A DNA stretch of 64,000 bases, taken from NCBI RefSeq assembly GCF_000158475.2, contig NZ_KI392030.1, positions 143,628-207,627 on the forward strand, given 5' to 3'. The first letter of the stretch is position 1. Every line of letters begins with the position of its first letter. Position numbers and translations under genes: made by a program. Source of the stretch: Oxalobacter paraformigenes (GTDB taxonomy: Bacteria > Pseudomonadota > Gammaproteobacteria > Burkholderiales > Burkholderiaceae_D). Under the pieces are notes generated by a model that was not told the origin of the DNA, searched no databases, and saw nothing but the letters and a program-made list of their open reading frames with translations. Positions 44,803-53,634 of this stretch are shown piece by piece.

Positions 44803-45321
44803 AATGTCTCCCGTGAATGGATGAAAAAGCTGCCTGATTCGGAAAGGGACAGATGAAGCAATATTAATGATTTTGATCGCTCAAGTCTATTTTACCTTTA
44901 CATTTTCCTTTCCCGTTTCCGTTAAAAGAAGATATTGGACAAGAAAATGATTCTTAAAAATACAAACTGAAATTGTCTTGAAAAAATGCATGGCAGGACA
45001 GGAATATCCGGTGGAATAGTTCGGATAATTGCGGATTGTTTCGTTTACTCCAGGCGGCACGGCAAAAATGCGTACAGGATAGGTAAAAAAAATTCCGGTT
45101 GAAGCAATCATTCTCATTAACAGGTAGTATATGTCTTGTGTAGCGTGCTGATCCTGAACAGGTGAAAAAGAAATGGCGAGCTGGCAAAAACAATCGATGT
45201 GCGTCTTGCTGACTTCTCCTGATAAAATGAGATTCGGCTTTACCTATCGGAAATCCGGAGATTGTCGCGCCTGCTGGCAACGGTCTCCGCTTTTTGTACA
45301 GAAATGCATCGAAGGATTTTT
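44803..45321. other. Intergenic region between ubiK and gshA
   Basis: A 519-base divergent region without a gene I can support. It is AT-richer than its surroundings. It contains a Fur-box-like sequence (45103-45121). In other Burkholderiales glnK and amtB often stand here (recollection); no trace of either is readable in any frame. Confidence 0.55.
45103..45121. promoter_or_regulatory. Fur-box-like 19-mer
   Basis: The minus-strand sequence GTTAATGAGAATGATTGCT agrees with the Fur consensus (GATAATGATAATCATTATC) at 13 of 19 positions by hand count. It is 200 bases before gshA and 300 before ubiK, far for a classical operator. Confidence 0.25.
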
Positions 45322-46614
45322 ATGGTTCCTCATTTAGTTACCGCATTGAACGGTCCCCTGCTTGAACTTGAAAAAACCATTATCAACTCCACACCGTCGA
45401 TTGAAAGATGGTTCAGACTGGAATGGCAGGATCACACGCCGCCGTTCTACTGTTCGGTGGACTTGAGAAATGCCGGGTTCAAACTGGCGCCAGTCGATAC
45501 CAACCTGTTTCCCGGCGGATTTAACAATCTGTCGGTCGAAATGCTTCCTCTGGCCGTTCAGGCAACAATGGCGGCGATTGAAAAGTATTGTCCTGATGCA
45601 AAAAATCTTCTCCTGATTCCTGAAAGCCATACACGGAATATTTATTATCTTCAGAATATTGCAAGATTGATCAAAATTCTCCGTCAGACAGGGCTGAACG
45701 TCAGGCTCGGCTCGCTTTCGGCAGACATCAGGGTGCCGACGCCTTTCACCTTGCCGGACGGCACAACGCTGATGCTGGAACCGCTCGAACGGATCAATAA
45801 CGGTCGTCGTGTAGGCGTGGGCGATTTTAATCCGTGTACGATACTGCTGAATAACGACTTGAGTTCCGGAACCCCCGAAATTCTCAAAAACGTTTATGAA
45901 CAAAGCCTTTTCCCGCCATTGCATGCGGGCTGGACCGTTCGTAGAAAGAGCAACCATTTTTCTGCTTACGACGATGTTGCCAGGCGTTTCTCGAAAATGC
46001 TGGGGATCGATCCATGGCTCTTGAATCCGTATTTTTCAAAGTGCAGTCACGTCAATTTTGGGGAACATGAAGGAGAGGAATGTCTTGCGGCCAGTGTTCA
46101 TTCCGTACTGGTCAGAATACGGAGAAAGTACAAGGAATACGGCATCAAGGAAAAACCGTTTGTTATCGTGAAAGCGGATGCAGGCACTTACGGTATGGGC
46201 ATCATGACAGTGACAGACGCCAGCGAGGTCAGGGAACTGAATCGCAAGCAACGCAACAAAATGTCGGTTGTCAAGGAAGGATTGCCTGTTCGCGACGTCA
46301 TCATTCAGGAAGGAGTTCATTCTTTCGAAAGGGTGGACGATGCGGTGGCCGAACCGGTTGTTTATATGATCGACCGGTATGTCATCGGCGGTTTTTACCG
46401 GGTCAATGAAAAACGGGATATCAATGAAAACCTGAATGCGCCGGGTGCGCATTTTGTGCCGCTGGCGTTCGCGCAGCAGCATACCTTGCCGGACAGAAGT
46501 GCCGAGCCGGGCACGGCGGCGCCTAACCGTTTTTACATGTACGGAGTGGTGGCGCGTCTGGCTTTGCTTGCCGCTTCTGTCGAACTGGAAAAGACCGATC
46601 CGGATATGCAGTAA
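45322..46614 (+). CDS. gshA: Glutamate-cysteine ligase (proteobacterial GshA, second type)
   Basis: First step of glutathione synthesis, joining glutamate and cysteine with ATP. The 430-residue protein belongs to the beta-proteobacterial GshA group, which is unlike the E. coli enzyme. Conserved blocks are FYCSVDLRNAGFKLAPVDTN, LFPGGFNNLS, LLIPESHTRNIYYL, KPFVIVKADAGTYGMGIMTV (an ATP-grasp-like glycine loop) and VYMIDRYVIGGFYRVN. ATG 45322 has GAAGGATT 4 bases ahead; the frame's earlier ATG is rejected. It is followed after 16 bases by gshB. Confidence 0.95.
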   Translation: MVPHLVTALNGPLLELEKTIINSTPSIERWFRLEWQDHTPPFYCSVDLRNAGFKLAPVDTNLFPGGFNNLSVEMLPLAVQATMAAIEKYCPDAKNLLLIPESHTRNIYYLQNIARLIKILRQTGLNVRLGSLSADIRVPTPFTLPDGTTLMLEPLERINNGRRVGVGDFNPCTILLNNDLSSGTPEILKNVYEQSLFPPLHAGWTVRRKSNHFSAYDDVARRFSKMLGIDPWLLNPYFSKCSHVNFGEHEGEECLAASVHSVLVRIRRKYKEYGIKEKPFVIVKADAGTYGMGIMTVTDASEVRELNRKQRNKMSVVKEGLPVRDVIIQEGVHSFERVDDAVAEPVVYMIDRYVIGGFYRVNEKRDINENLNAPGAHFVPLAFAQQHTLPDRSAEPGTAAPNRFYMYGVVARLALLAASVELEKTDPDMQ

Positions 46615-46630
46615 ACAGTGAAAGGCGAGT

Positions 46631-47572
46631 ATGGAACTGGCTTTTTATGCGGACCCGCTTGAAACATTCAAGGTTCAAAAGGATTCGACATTTGCCATCA
46701 TGGCAGAAGCGGTGAAGAGAGGTCACCGGATTTTTTCCTTTTGCCAGCACGATATGGCGCTGGATGGCAACAAGGTTGTGGCGACTGTCAAACGCATTGA
46801 ATTGACAGGCAGGGAAAACCCGGACTGGTTCGAAATTGAGCAGACGGAAGAACGCGAACTGGAAACGTTCGGTGCCGTTATTGTGCGAAAAGATCCGCCT
46901 TTCGATACAGAGTACATCAATTCGACTTATTTGCTTGAGCTTTCCGAAAGAAAAGGGGCACGGATTTTCAACCGGCCTGCTGCCATTCGAAGTCACAATG
47001 AAAAACTGACCATTGCACAGTTTCCGGAGTTCACAGTGCCCACTCTGGTAACGGCCGATGGGGAACGCTTGCGTTCTTTTCATGCCGAATATGGCGACAT
47101 TATTCTGAAACCGCTGGACGCCATGGGAGGGACAGGTGTTTTCCGGGTGGAAAAGAAAGGTCTGAATTTGGGCGCCATCATCGAAATGTTGACGGATAAC
47201 GGCAGCAGAACCGTTATGGCCCAGAAGTACATCCCCGAGATTGCCGACGGCGACAAACGGGTTTTGTTGGTAAACGGTCAGGTTGTTCCGTTTGCATTGG
47301 CGCGCATTCCGCAAAACGGAGAGGTCAGGGGAAATCTTGCGGCAGGAGGTATTGGAAGAGCGCAGCCTTTATCGAAAAGAGACCGGGAAATTGCCGAAAC
47401 ACTGGCGCCGGTACTTTCCGGCAGGGGACTGTTCCTTGTCGGACTCGATATTATCGGAAACTGGTTAACCGAAGTAAATGTCACCAGTCCCACCTGTTTC
47501 AGGGAGATTGAGCGTCAAACCGGGTTCAATGTGGCCGGGCTGTTCATGGACGAGCTGGAAAAAACGGTTTGA
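46631..47572 (+). CDS. gshB: Glutathione synthetase
   Basis: Adds glycine to gamma-glutamylcysteine. The 313-residue ATP-grasp enzyme has MELAFYADPLETFKVQKDST, VIVRKDPPFDTEYINSTYLL, the ATP site block DIILKPLDAMGGTGVFRV, KYIPEIADGDKRVLLVNG and the metal-binding end LTEVNVTSPTCFREI. All key features are intact. AAAGGCGAG stands before the ATG. Directly downstream of gshA, as in other Burkholderiales. Confidence 0.97.
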   Translation: MELAFYADPLETFKVQKDSTFAIMAEAVKRGHRIFSFCQHDMALDGNKVVATVKRIELTGRENPDWFEIEQTEERELETFGAVIVRKDPPFDTEYINSTYLLELSERKGARIFNRPAAIRSHNEKLTIAQFPEFTVPTLVTADGERLRSFHAEYGDIILKPLDAMGGTGVFRVEKKGLNLGAIIEMLTDNGSRTVMAQKYIPEIADGDKRVLLVNGQVVPFALARIPQNGEVRGNLAAGGIGRAQPLSKRDREIAETLAPVLSGRGLFLVGLDIIGNWLTEVNVTSPTCFREIERQTGFNVAGLFMDELEKTV

Positions 47573-47652
47573 CCGATTGGCTGAATTTATTACAATGCCG
47601 TTTGAAAGCCCGTTTTCGGGTAGCGTTATTCATTTTTTACTGGCTGGATTAT

Positions 47653-48042
47653 ATGGTAGGCATATTACTTCTCATGCATGAGCCGTTGGCGGAAGCGTTC
47701 ATGACTACCGCAATGCACCTTTTTGAAGGTGAGCAGGAACGCATCGAAGCGATCGATGTCAAGGCTGACCAGGATATATGCGACGTCAACAGGATGGCGC
47801 TGGAGGCGATCAGGCGGCTTGACGACGGTTCAGGTGTTCTTGTACTGACCGATGTTCTGGGAGGCACGCCTTCCAATTGCTGCCATCAACTGAGTGCGGG
47901 AAACAAGGTACAGGTCATTGCCGGAGTCAGTCTGCCGATGCTGTTGAGGGCGATTACTTACCGGCGAAGCGATCTGGAAACGGTTATAGAAAAAGCGCTT
48001 TCCGGCGGGAAAAACGGTGCAGTCCGCATTGATCCCTGTTGA
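47653..48042 (+). CDS. PTS EIIA component, mannose family (ManX-like)
   Basis: A 129-residue EIIA-Man domain. The predicted phosphorylated His is residue 9 in LLLMHEPLAEAF; LVLTDVLGGTPSNCCHQL is the other signature. No IIB, IIC or IID follows, so it is unlikely to serve sugar uptake and more likely passes or reads a phosphorylation signal. In other Burkholderiales the same gene precedes ptsH and ptsI. The frame is open from 47569, overlapping gshB, but similarity starts at ATG 47653. Confidence 0.92.
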   Translation: MVGILLLMHEPLAEAFMTTAMHLFEGEQERIEAIDVKADQDICDVNRMALEAIRRLDDGSGVLVLTDVLGGTPSNCCHQLSAGNKVQVIAGVSLPMLLRAITYRRSDLETVIEKALSGGKNGAVRIDPC

Positions 48043-48149
48043 AAGAAAATGGGCTGGAACTGAACGTATTTTGACACTTGTTGAAACAGGCTTGTTTATG
48101 CACATCACTTCTTGTCGTTTGCCGCTTTAATCTCGATACTTTATAAAAC

Positions 48150-48419
48150 ATGGTACAAACGGAACTGGAAATCATCAACAAATTGGGACTGCATGCCCGT
48201 GCTTCGGCAAAATTGACGCAACTGGCTTCCAGATATGCCTGTGAAGTGTGGATGACGCGCAATAACCAGCGTATCAACGCCAAGTCGATTATGGGAGTCA
48301 TGATGCTGGCCGCCGGCAAGGGATCGAAAATTCTGCTGGAAACGGAGGGCGACGATGAGGTTGAATGCATGAAAGCGCTGACGGAACTGATCAATAACCG
48401 GTTTGGTGAAGCTGAATAG
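48150..48419 (+). CDS. ptsH: Phosphocarrier protein HPr
   Basis: HPr takes phosphate from enzyme I on His15 (KLGLHARASAKLTQLA) and hands it to EIIA proteins. The 89-residue protein also has the region around Ser46 (RINAKSIMGVMMLAAGKGS), a possible target of HPr kinase. It lies 107 bases after the EIIA gene and 21 before ptsI. No clear ribosome site precedes the ATG. Confidence 0.95.
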   Translation: MVQTELEIINKLGLHARASAKLTQLASRYACEVWMTRNNQRINAKSIMGVMMLAAGKGSKILLETEGDDEVECMKALTELINNRFGEAE

Positions 48420-48440
48420 GTAAAGCCCGCTGGAAAAACT

Positions 48441-50219
48441 ATGGCATCTTTTGCACTCTTCGGAATTTCGGTATCGCGCGGTATATCAATCGGCCGCGCT
48501 CATTTGATCGCGCATGCGGCAATGGATACCAAACATTATCTGGTTCCGCAGGAAAAAGTGGAAGCGGAAGTGGAGCGGTTGCAGCAGGCATTAAGTACCG
48601 TACAGAAAGAACTGGAGACAATCTGGTCGAATTTGCCTCAGGATGCGCCGGTGGAACTGGGCGCCTTTCTGGATGTACATGCCATGATTCTTGCGGATTC
48701 AGCGATATCGAAAGAACCGTTCAATATCATACGGACACGCCGTTACAATGCCGAGTGGGCACTGCTGACCCAGATTGAAGAACTTTCCACCAAATTCGAA
48801 CGGATCGAGGATCCCTATTTAAGGGAGCGCAAGGCCGATATCCAGCAGGTTGCGGAACGGATCATGAAGGTTCTGACCGGTACGCCGACGAATTATCATC
48901 ATCCTGTCGCGGCAGAGCCGGACAGCGAACGGGTCGATATGATTGTGGTCGCTTATGATATTTCCCCGGCCGACATGCTTCAGTTTCGCGATGATACGTT
49001 CAGCGGTTTCGTATCGGAAATAGGCGGCAGGAATTCGCATGCGGCCATTGTCGCCAGAAGTATCGATACACCCGCTGTTTTCGGATTGGCCGGTGCCTTG
49101 TCGCTGATCAGGCAGGATGACTGGCTGATCGTGGATGCCGATGCCGGAATCGTTATCGTCAATCCGACTCCGCTCGTTCTGGAACAATATCGCGCCAGAC
49201 AGGCCGCTCAGGCAAAAGCCAGAAAAAAATTGTCCAGACTCAAAAAGACGCCAACGGTAACCATTGATGGTACACCCGTTGCGCTGCTTGCCAATATCGA
49301 ATTTCCGGATGACTGTACCGTGGCGCTTGAAAACGGCGCGACTGGCATCGGATTATTCCGCTCCGAGTTTCTGTTTATGGGACGTAGCGGCAGTATCAGC
49401 AAAATACCGAGTGAGGAAGAGCAGTTTGAAGCCTACAAAAAAGCGGTAACGCTGATGAAAGGGCGCCCTGTTACTATCCGGACACTGGATATCGGTGCGG
49501 ACAAACCGATCGGGACGCCGGAATCCGGTACACTGAATCCGGCATTGGGGAAACGGGCCATCCGTTATTGTCTCGCCGAACCGGATCTGTTCCTTGCGCA
49601 GTTGAGGGCCATATTGAGGGCTTCGGCTTTCGGTCCGGTTAAATTGATGATTCCCATGCTGGTTCATGCTTTCGAGATCGATCAGACACTGGCATTGATT
49701 GAGGAGGCGAAATCCCAACTCAGGGCGGCTAACAGAAAATTCGATGAAGCTATCAAGATCGGTGCCATGGTAGAAGTGCCGGCGGCCATACTGGGTTTGC
49801 CGATGTTTACCTCAAGGCTCGATTTCATTTCAATTGGTACGAACGATCTCATTCAGTACACACTGGCGATTGATCGCGTCGATCCGGAAGTAGCCCATCT
49901 TTACAATCCGCTGCATCCTGCCATTTTATCCATGCTTTCGATGACGATCTGGGCAGCCGGCAAAGCGGGAATTCCCGTGTCGGTTTGTGGCGAAGTAGCG
50001 GGCGATCCTCATTTGACAAGGCTTTTGCTCGGTATGGGGCTTCGGGAGTTTTCGATGCATCCCGCACAGCTTTTAAACGTCAAACAGGAAATCCTGGCCA
50101 GCGATCTGAAAGTGCTGAAACCGAAAGTGGATAAAATTCTGGTCTTGGTGGAAGAAGACGCTATCGAAAAGGCAGTAAATGACCTGCAACTCGATGAAGC
50201 GCCGGTTGTCGATGCATAA
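48441..50219 (+). CDS. ptsI: Phosphoenolpyruvate-protein phosphotransferase (enzyme I)
   Basis: Enzyme I starts the PTS phosphorelay by taking phosphate from PEP. The 592-residue length is normal. The active-site His is in VSEIGGRNSHAAIVARS (the usual Thr-Ser-His-Thr is varied). The PEP-binding C-terminal domain shows GATGIGLFRSEFLFMGR, TIRTLDIGADKP, GMVEVPAAI-like GAMVEVPAAILGLP, FISIGTNDLIQYTLA and PVSVCGEVAGD. It forms a minimal relay with the two preceding genes. Confidence 0.96.
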   Translation: MASFALFGISVSRGISIGRAHLIAHAAMDTKHYLVPQEKVEAEVERLQQALSTVQKELETIWSNLPQDAPVELGAFLDVHAMILADSAISKEPFNIIRTRRYNAEWALLTQIEELSTKFERIEDPYLRERKADIQQVAERIMKVLTGTPTNYHHPVAAEPDSERVDMIVVAYDISPADMLQFRDDTFSGFVSEIGGRNSHAAIVARSIDTPAVFGLAGALSLIRQDDWLIVDADAGIVIVNPTPLVLEQYRARQAAQAKARKKLSRLKKTPTVTIDGTPVALLANIEFPDDCTVALENGATGIGLFRSEFLFMGRSGSISKIPSEEEQFEAYKKAVTLMKGRPVTIRTLDIGADKPIGTPESGTLNPALGKRAIRYCLAEPDLFLAQLRAILRASAFGPVKLMIPMLVHAFEIDQTLALIEEAKSQLRAANRKFDEAIKIGAMVEVPAAILGLPMFTSRLDFISIGTNDLIQYTLAIDRVDPEVAHLYNPLHPAILSMLSMTIWAAGKAGIPVSVCGEVAGDPHLTRLLLGMGLREFSMHPAQLLNVKQEILASDLKVLKPKVDKILVLVEEDAIEKAVNDLQLDEAPVVDA

Positions 50220-50264
50220 AGGATAAGCTCGGGCATGATTGTCAAAATGCCGGCCGGTCCCAAT

Positions 50265-50293
50265 TTGACGATATCTGGCGACTTCGTTATGCT
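50265..50293 (+). promoter_or_regulatory. Strong sigma70 promoter for metX-metW
   Basis: TTGACG (50265-50270), a 17-base spacer and TATGCT (50288-50293) put the start at about 50300, exactly where the riboswitch begins. One of the best promoter matches in the window. Confidence 0.8.
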
Positions 50294-50300
50294 AGCGACA

Positions 50301-50366
50301 TTGCGCCGATTTGAACGAAACAGCTTGCGGGCGCAGAGGTTACCCTGAATAAATGCGGCTAAAGCG
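50301..50366 (+). promoter_or_regulatory. SAM-II (SAM-alpha) riboswitch upstream of metX
   Basis: The sequence follows the SAM-II pattern: TGCGCC (50302-50307) pairs with GGCGCA (50330-50335). The long loop begins GATTTGAAC. TTGCG (50325-50329) pairs with TGCGG (50354-50358) as the pseudoknot, and AATAAATG plus GGCTAAA are the conserved downstream parts. This mirrors the known SAM-II structure base for base in layout. It senses S-adenosylmethionine and represses methionine synthesis. A terminator follows 13 bases later. Confidence 0.88.
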
Positions 50367-50378
50367 AGCTTGAACGAC

Positions 50379-50411
50379 AAGCCCGATTTGCTGATGCTTT
50401 CGGGCTTTTTT
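50379..50411 (+). terminator. Terminator between the SAM-II riboswitch and metX
   Basis: AAGCCCGA (50379-50386) pairs with TCGGGCTT (50400-50407) and six T follow. It lies 60 bases before the metX ATG on the same transcript. It is the natural expression platform for the riboswitch, which would act by premature termination. Confidence 0.8.
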
Positions 50412-50471
50412 ATTTTGAATTCCAGAATGTGCCGGTTGCCAAAAGCGGCCGCTTCATAAAGCAGAATATTC

Positions 50472-51614
50472 ATGACATCAGTTGGAATCGTTTCACCACA
50501 GTCCATGCATTTTACGGAACCGCTTGTTCTGCAAAGCGGCGCCAGTATTGCCAATTACACCCTGGTTTATGAAACGTATGGCGAATTGAATGCGGATCGT
50601 TCCAATGCCGTGCTGATATGCCATGCGTTAAATGCGTCCCATCATGTGGCCGGTCTGTATGAGGGCGATCCCAGAAGTACGGGATGGTGGGATAATATGG
50701 TCGGTCCGGGCAAAGCAGTCGATACCGATCGTTTTTTCGTTATTGGCGTGAACAATCTCGGTTCCTGTTTCGGTTCAACCGGGCCAATGAATACCAACCC
50801 GGAAACGGGCAAGCCTTATGGCGCCGATTTTCCGGTGCTGACGGTGGAAGACTGGGTGAACGCACAGGCGCGGCTGGCGGATGTATTGGGCATAGAGAAG
50901 TTTGCAGCGGTTATGGGCGGCTCGCTTGGCGGAATGCAGGCGCTGGCCTGGAGCATGCAGTATCCGGACAGGGTCCGTCATGCTGTCGTCATCGCTTCGA
51001 CAGCCCGGTTGTCCGCACAGAATATCGCGTTTAACGATGTAGCGCGTCAGGCGATATTGTCCGATCCCGATTTTCACGGCGGCGATTTTTACGCGTATGG
51101 CGTTGTGCCGAAAAACGGTTTGCGTGTCGCGCGCATGATCGGGCATATCACGTATCTGTCGAACGATGACATGTCGGAAAAATTCGGACGTGAGCTGCGT
51201 TCCGGCGAGTACAAGTTCGGCTATGGTGTCGAATTCGAGATTGAATCCTATTTGCACTATCAGGGCGAAAAGTTTTCCGCTTATTTTGACGCAAACACGT
51301 ATCTGCTGATTACACGGGCACTGGATTATTTCGATCCGGCGGCACAGTACGGGGGCGATCTGGACAAGGCGCTGGCTGGCACCAGGGCGCAGTATCTGCT
51401 CGTTTCGTTTACGACGGACTGGCGTTTTTCACCGGAATGCAGCCGGGCTATCGTCCGTTCCCTGATCAGCAATGGACGGCAAGTGACGTATGCGGAAATA
51501 GATGCTCCCCACGGTCACGATGCTTTTTTGCTGGATGACGAGCGTTATCATGAAGTCGTTCGCGCCTATTACGAGCGCATCTGGCATGAAATCGGAAAGG
51601 ATGGCCGCTCATGA
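50472..51614 (+). CDS. metX: Homoserine O-acyltransferase MetX
   Basis: Acylates homoserine (acetyl or succinyl) as the first committed step of methionine synthesis. The 380-residue alpha/beta-hydrolase shows [41 protein letters not shown], the nucleophile elbow [11 protein letters not shown], the late Asp region [13 protein letters not shown] and the His in [10 protein letters not shown]. Acyl specificity cannot be fixed by eye. It overlaps metW by four bases (ATGA). Both are governed by the SAM-II riboswitch upstream. Confidence 0.96.
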   Translation: MTSVGIVSPQSMHFTEPLVLQSGASIANYTLVYETYGELNADRSNAVLICHALNASHHVAGLYEGDPRSTGWWDNMVGPGKAVDTDRFFVIGVNNLGSCFGSTGPMNTNPETGKPYGADFPVLTVEDWVNAQARLADVLGIEKFAAVMGGSLGGMQALAWSMQYPDRVRHAVVIASTARLSAQNIAFNDVARQAILSDPDFHGGDFYAYGVVPKNGLRVARMIGHITYLSNDDMSEKFGRELRSGEYKFGYGVEFEIESYLHYQGEKFSAYFDANTYLLITRALDYFDPAAQYGGDLDKALAGTRAQYLLVSFTTDWRFSPECSRAIVRSLISNGRQVTYAEIDAPHGHDAFLLDDERYHEVVRAYYERIWHEIGKDGRS

Positions 51615-52231
51615 ATGTGCCGAAGCTGAAGAAATTGCGGGCCGATCTCGCGTTTATTGCAAATTGGGTGGAAAATGGCGCCCATGTACTCGATCTCGGA
51701 TGCGGCGACGGGGCATTGCTGGAATATCTGCAGACCACGAAAGCCTGCACCGGCTACGGTGTCGAACTCGACGACCTGAAAATTCCCGGATGCGCACGCC
51801 GGGGAGTCAGTGTGATTCAGCACGATCTCGAAAGAGGCCTTCCCTTTTTCAAAAACGATTCGTTCGATTCGGTTTTATGCCTGTCGGCATTGCAGATGAT
51901 GAAAAATGTGGAAGACTTGCTGCGCGAGATCGTTCGCGTGGGAAACGAAGCGATTGTTTCATTTCCCAATTTCGCCTATTGGCCGCATCGTTTCGCCTTG
52001 CTGAACGGTCATATGCCGGTTTCGACGGAATTGCCGTTTGAGTGGTACGACACGCCCAATCTGCGATGCGCCACCATACGGGATTTCGAAAATCTGGCTG
52101 AACAGGTAGGCCTGAAAGTGATTGATTGCGTCGCGCTTCATGATGGCAAGCCGGTCAAACTGGCGCCGAACTGGCGCGGCAGTCTTGCCATTTTCAGACT
52201 GCAGAAGAAAAATACCCTGATCCGCTCATAA
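51611..52231 (+). CDS. metW: Methionine biosynthesis protein MetW
   Basis: A 206-residue SAM-methyltransferase-fold protein that pairs with MetX; in several proteobacteria MetX needs MetW for activity. The SAM-type loop is [16 protein letters not shown], followed by [27 protein letters not shown] and [12 protein letters not shown], all typical. The start overlaps the metX stop and its own stop overlaps the ampG start by one base, giving a tight metX-metW-ampG run. Confidence 0.95.
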   Translation: MNVPKLKKLRADLAFIANWVENGAHVLDLGCGDGALLEYLQTTKACTGYGVELDDLKIPGCARRGVSVIQHDLERGLPFFKNDSFDSVLCLSALQMMKNVEDLLREIVRVGNEAIVSFPNFAYWPHRFALLNGHMPVSTELPFEWYDTPNLRCATIRDFENLAEQVGLKVIDCVALHDGKPVKLAPNWRGSLAIFRLQKKNTLIRS

Positions 52232-53469
52232 TGGCACTCTCGAAAAAATGGAAAGCCATGTTCGATCCGCGTTTGCTGATCTGTGTTTTTCTTGGTTTTT
52301 CTTCAGGTCTGCCCTTATTCATTCTGCTGACCTTGTTGCAGGCATGGCTGACAAAATCGGGGCTCAATGTCCAGGCGCTCGGTCTGTTCGCTCTGGTCAT
52401 GTTCCCCTATACCTGGAAATTTCTCTGGGCTCCGTTGATGGACAGGTATGCTTTTCGCTGGCTGGGCCGTCGCCGGGGATGGATGGCGCTGACCCAGGTC
52501 GGCTTGTTCGTTTCAATCGGCTTGCTGGGGATGCTCGATCCCCGTGAACAGCTCGTTTTGGTCGGTTTACTGACCACGTTCATCGCGTTTCTTTCTTCCA
52601 GCCAGGACATTGTCGTTGACGCCTATCGGAGGGAATTGTTGCCGGATGAGGAGCAGGGATTGGGAAGCGCCATTCATGTCAACGCTTATCGGGTATCGGG
52701 CATGGTTCCAGGCGCTTTGTCCCTGATTCTGGCCGATATGATGAGTTGGCAGGCGGTATTCTGGATCACGGCCGCTTTCATGCTCCCGGGACTGGTCTGT
52801 ACGCTGGTGATCCGGGAACCGGTAATTCATGGCGCTCCTCCGAAAACGATCCGGGAAGCGGTCGTTTTGCCTTTCACCGAATTTATCGGTCGTGCGGGCT
52901 GGAAAAGCGCTCTTTTGATTTTGACATTCATTTTTCTGTACAAACTGGGCGACAGTCTGGCGACGGCGCTGGCGACCAAGTTTTATCTCGATCTGGGTTT
53001 TACCATGACCCAGATCGGGGTGATCGCCAAAACGACCGGTTTCTGGGCCAGTTTGATCGGCGGTCTTCTTGGTGGCGTCTGGATTATCGGTCTGGGAATC
53101 AATCGGGCCTTGTGGGTTTTCGGGGCGGTTCAGGCGCTGGCCATTCTGGGGTTTTCATGGCTTTCTATGGGTAAAGCCGATCCGGTGCTGCTGGCGTTCG
53201 TGATCGGTTTCGAGGCGTTTGGCGTTGGCTTGGGCACGGCGGCTTTCGTCGCCTATATCGCGAAAACAACGGATGAACGCTACACGGCCACGCAATTTGC
53301 GTTATTTACCAGTCTGGCTGCTGTTCCGCGGACCTTCATCAATGCGTCAGCCGGTTATATTGTCGATATGACGGGCTGGTTCATGTTCTTCAACCTGTGT
53401 TTTATCCTTGCCTTGCCAGGTATGTTGTTGTTACCGAAGATTGCGCCCTGGCGGCAAAAACAAGAATAA
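52231..53469 (+). CDS. ampG: AmpG-type muropeptide permease (MFS)
   Basis: An inner-membrane major-facilitator transporter of 412 residues with about 12 predicted membrane helices. AmpG imports anhydro-muropeptides released by lytic transglycosylases such as MltB. Family features are FLGFSSGLPLFILLTLLQAWL at the N-terminus, WKFLWAPLMDRYAFRWLGRRRGW between helices 2 and 3, and SSQDIVVDAYRRELL. The link to metW is positional only. The exact cargo is inferred from family. Confidence 0.9.
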   Translation: MALSKKWKAMFDPRLLICVFLGFSSGLPLFILLTLLQAWLTKSGLNVQALGLFALVMFPYTWKFLWAPLMDRYAFRWLGRRRGWMALTQVGLFVSIGLLGMLDPREQLVLVGLLTTFIAFLSSSQDIVVDAYRRELLPDEEQGLGSAIHVNAYRVSGMVPGALSLILADMMSWQAVFWITAAFMLPGLVCTLVIREPVIHGAPPKTIREAVVLPFTEFIGRAGWKSALLILTFIFLYKLGDSLATALATKFYLDLGFTMTQIGVIAKTTGFWASLIGGLLGGVWIIGLGINRALWVFGAVQALAILGFSWLSMGKADPVLLAFVIGFEAFGVGLGTAAFVAYIAKTTDERYTATQFALFTSLAAVPRTFINASAGYIVDMTGWFMFFNLCFILALPGMLLLPKIAPWRQKQE

Positions 53470-53531
53470 ATGCAGGAACATCGAAAAAAATCTCCGGTTG
53501 AGTGTAAAATTTTCGTCTTTGAAAGGATTGC

Positions 53532-53569
53532 TTATTGTCCGTTCGCAGGACATGAGTTATTGACAATAA
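53532..53569. promoter_or_regulatory. Inverted repeat upstream of trpB
   Basis: TTATTGTC (53532-53539) and GACAATAA (53562-53569) form a perfect 8-bp inverted repeat around 22 bases, 66 bases before the trpB ATG. No T tract follows, so it suits an operator better than a terminator. Confidence 0.35.
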
Positions 53570-53634
53570 AATGACACCCTGTTCATGGCGCAATGGTTCG
53601 GGTGCTTTGGGATAAGCGGCAAATGGGAGAATGT

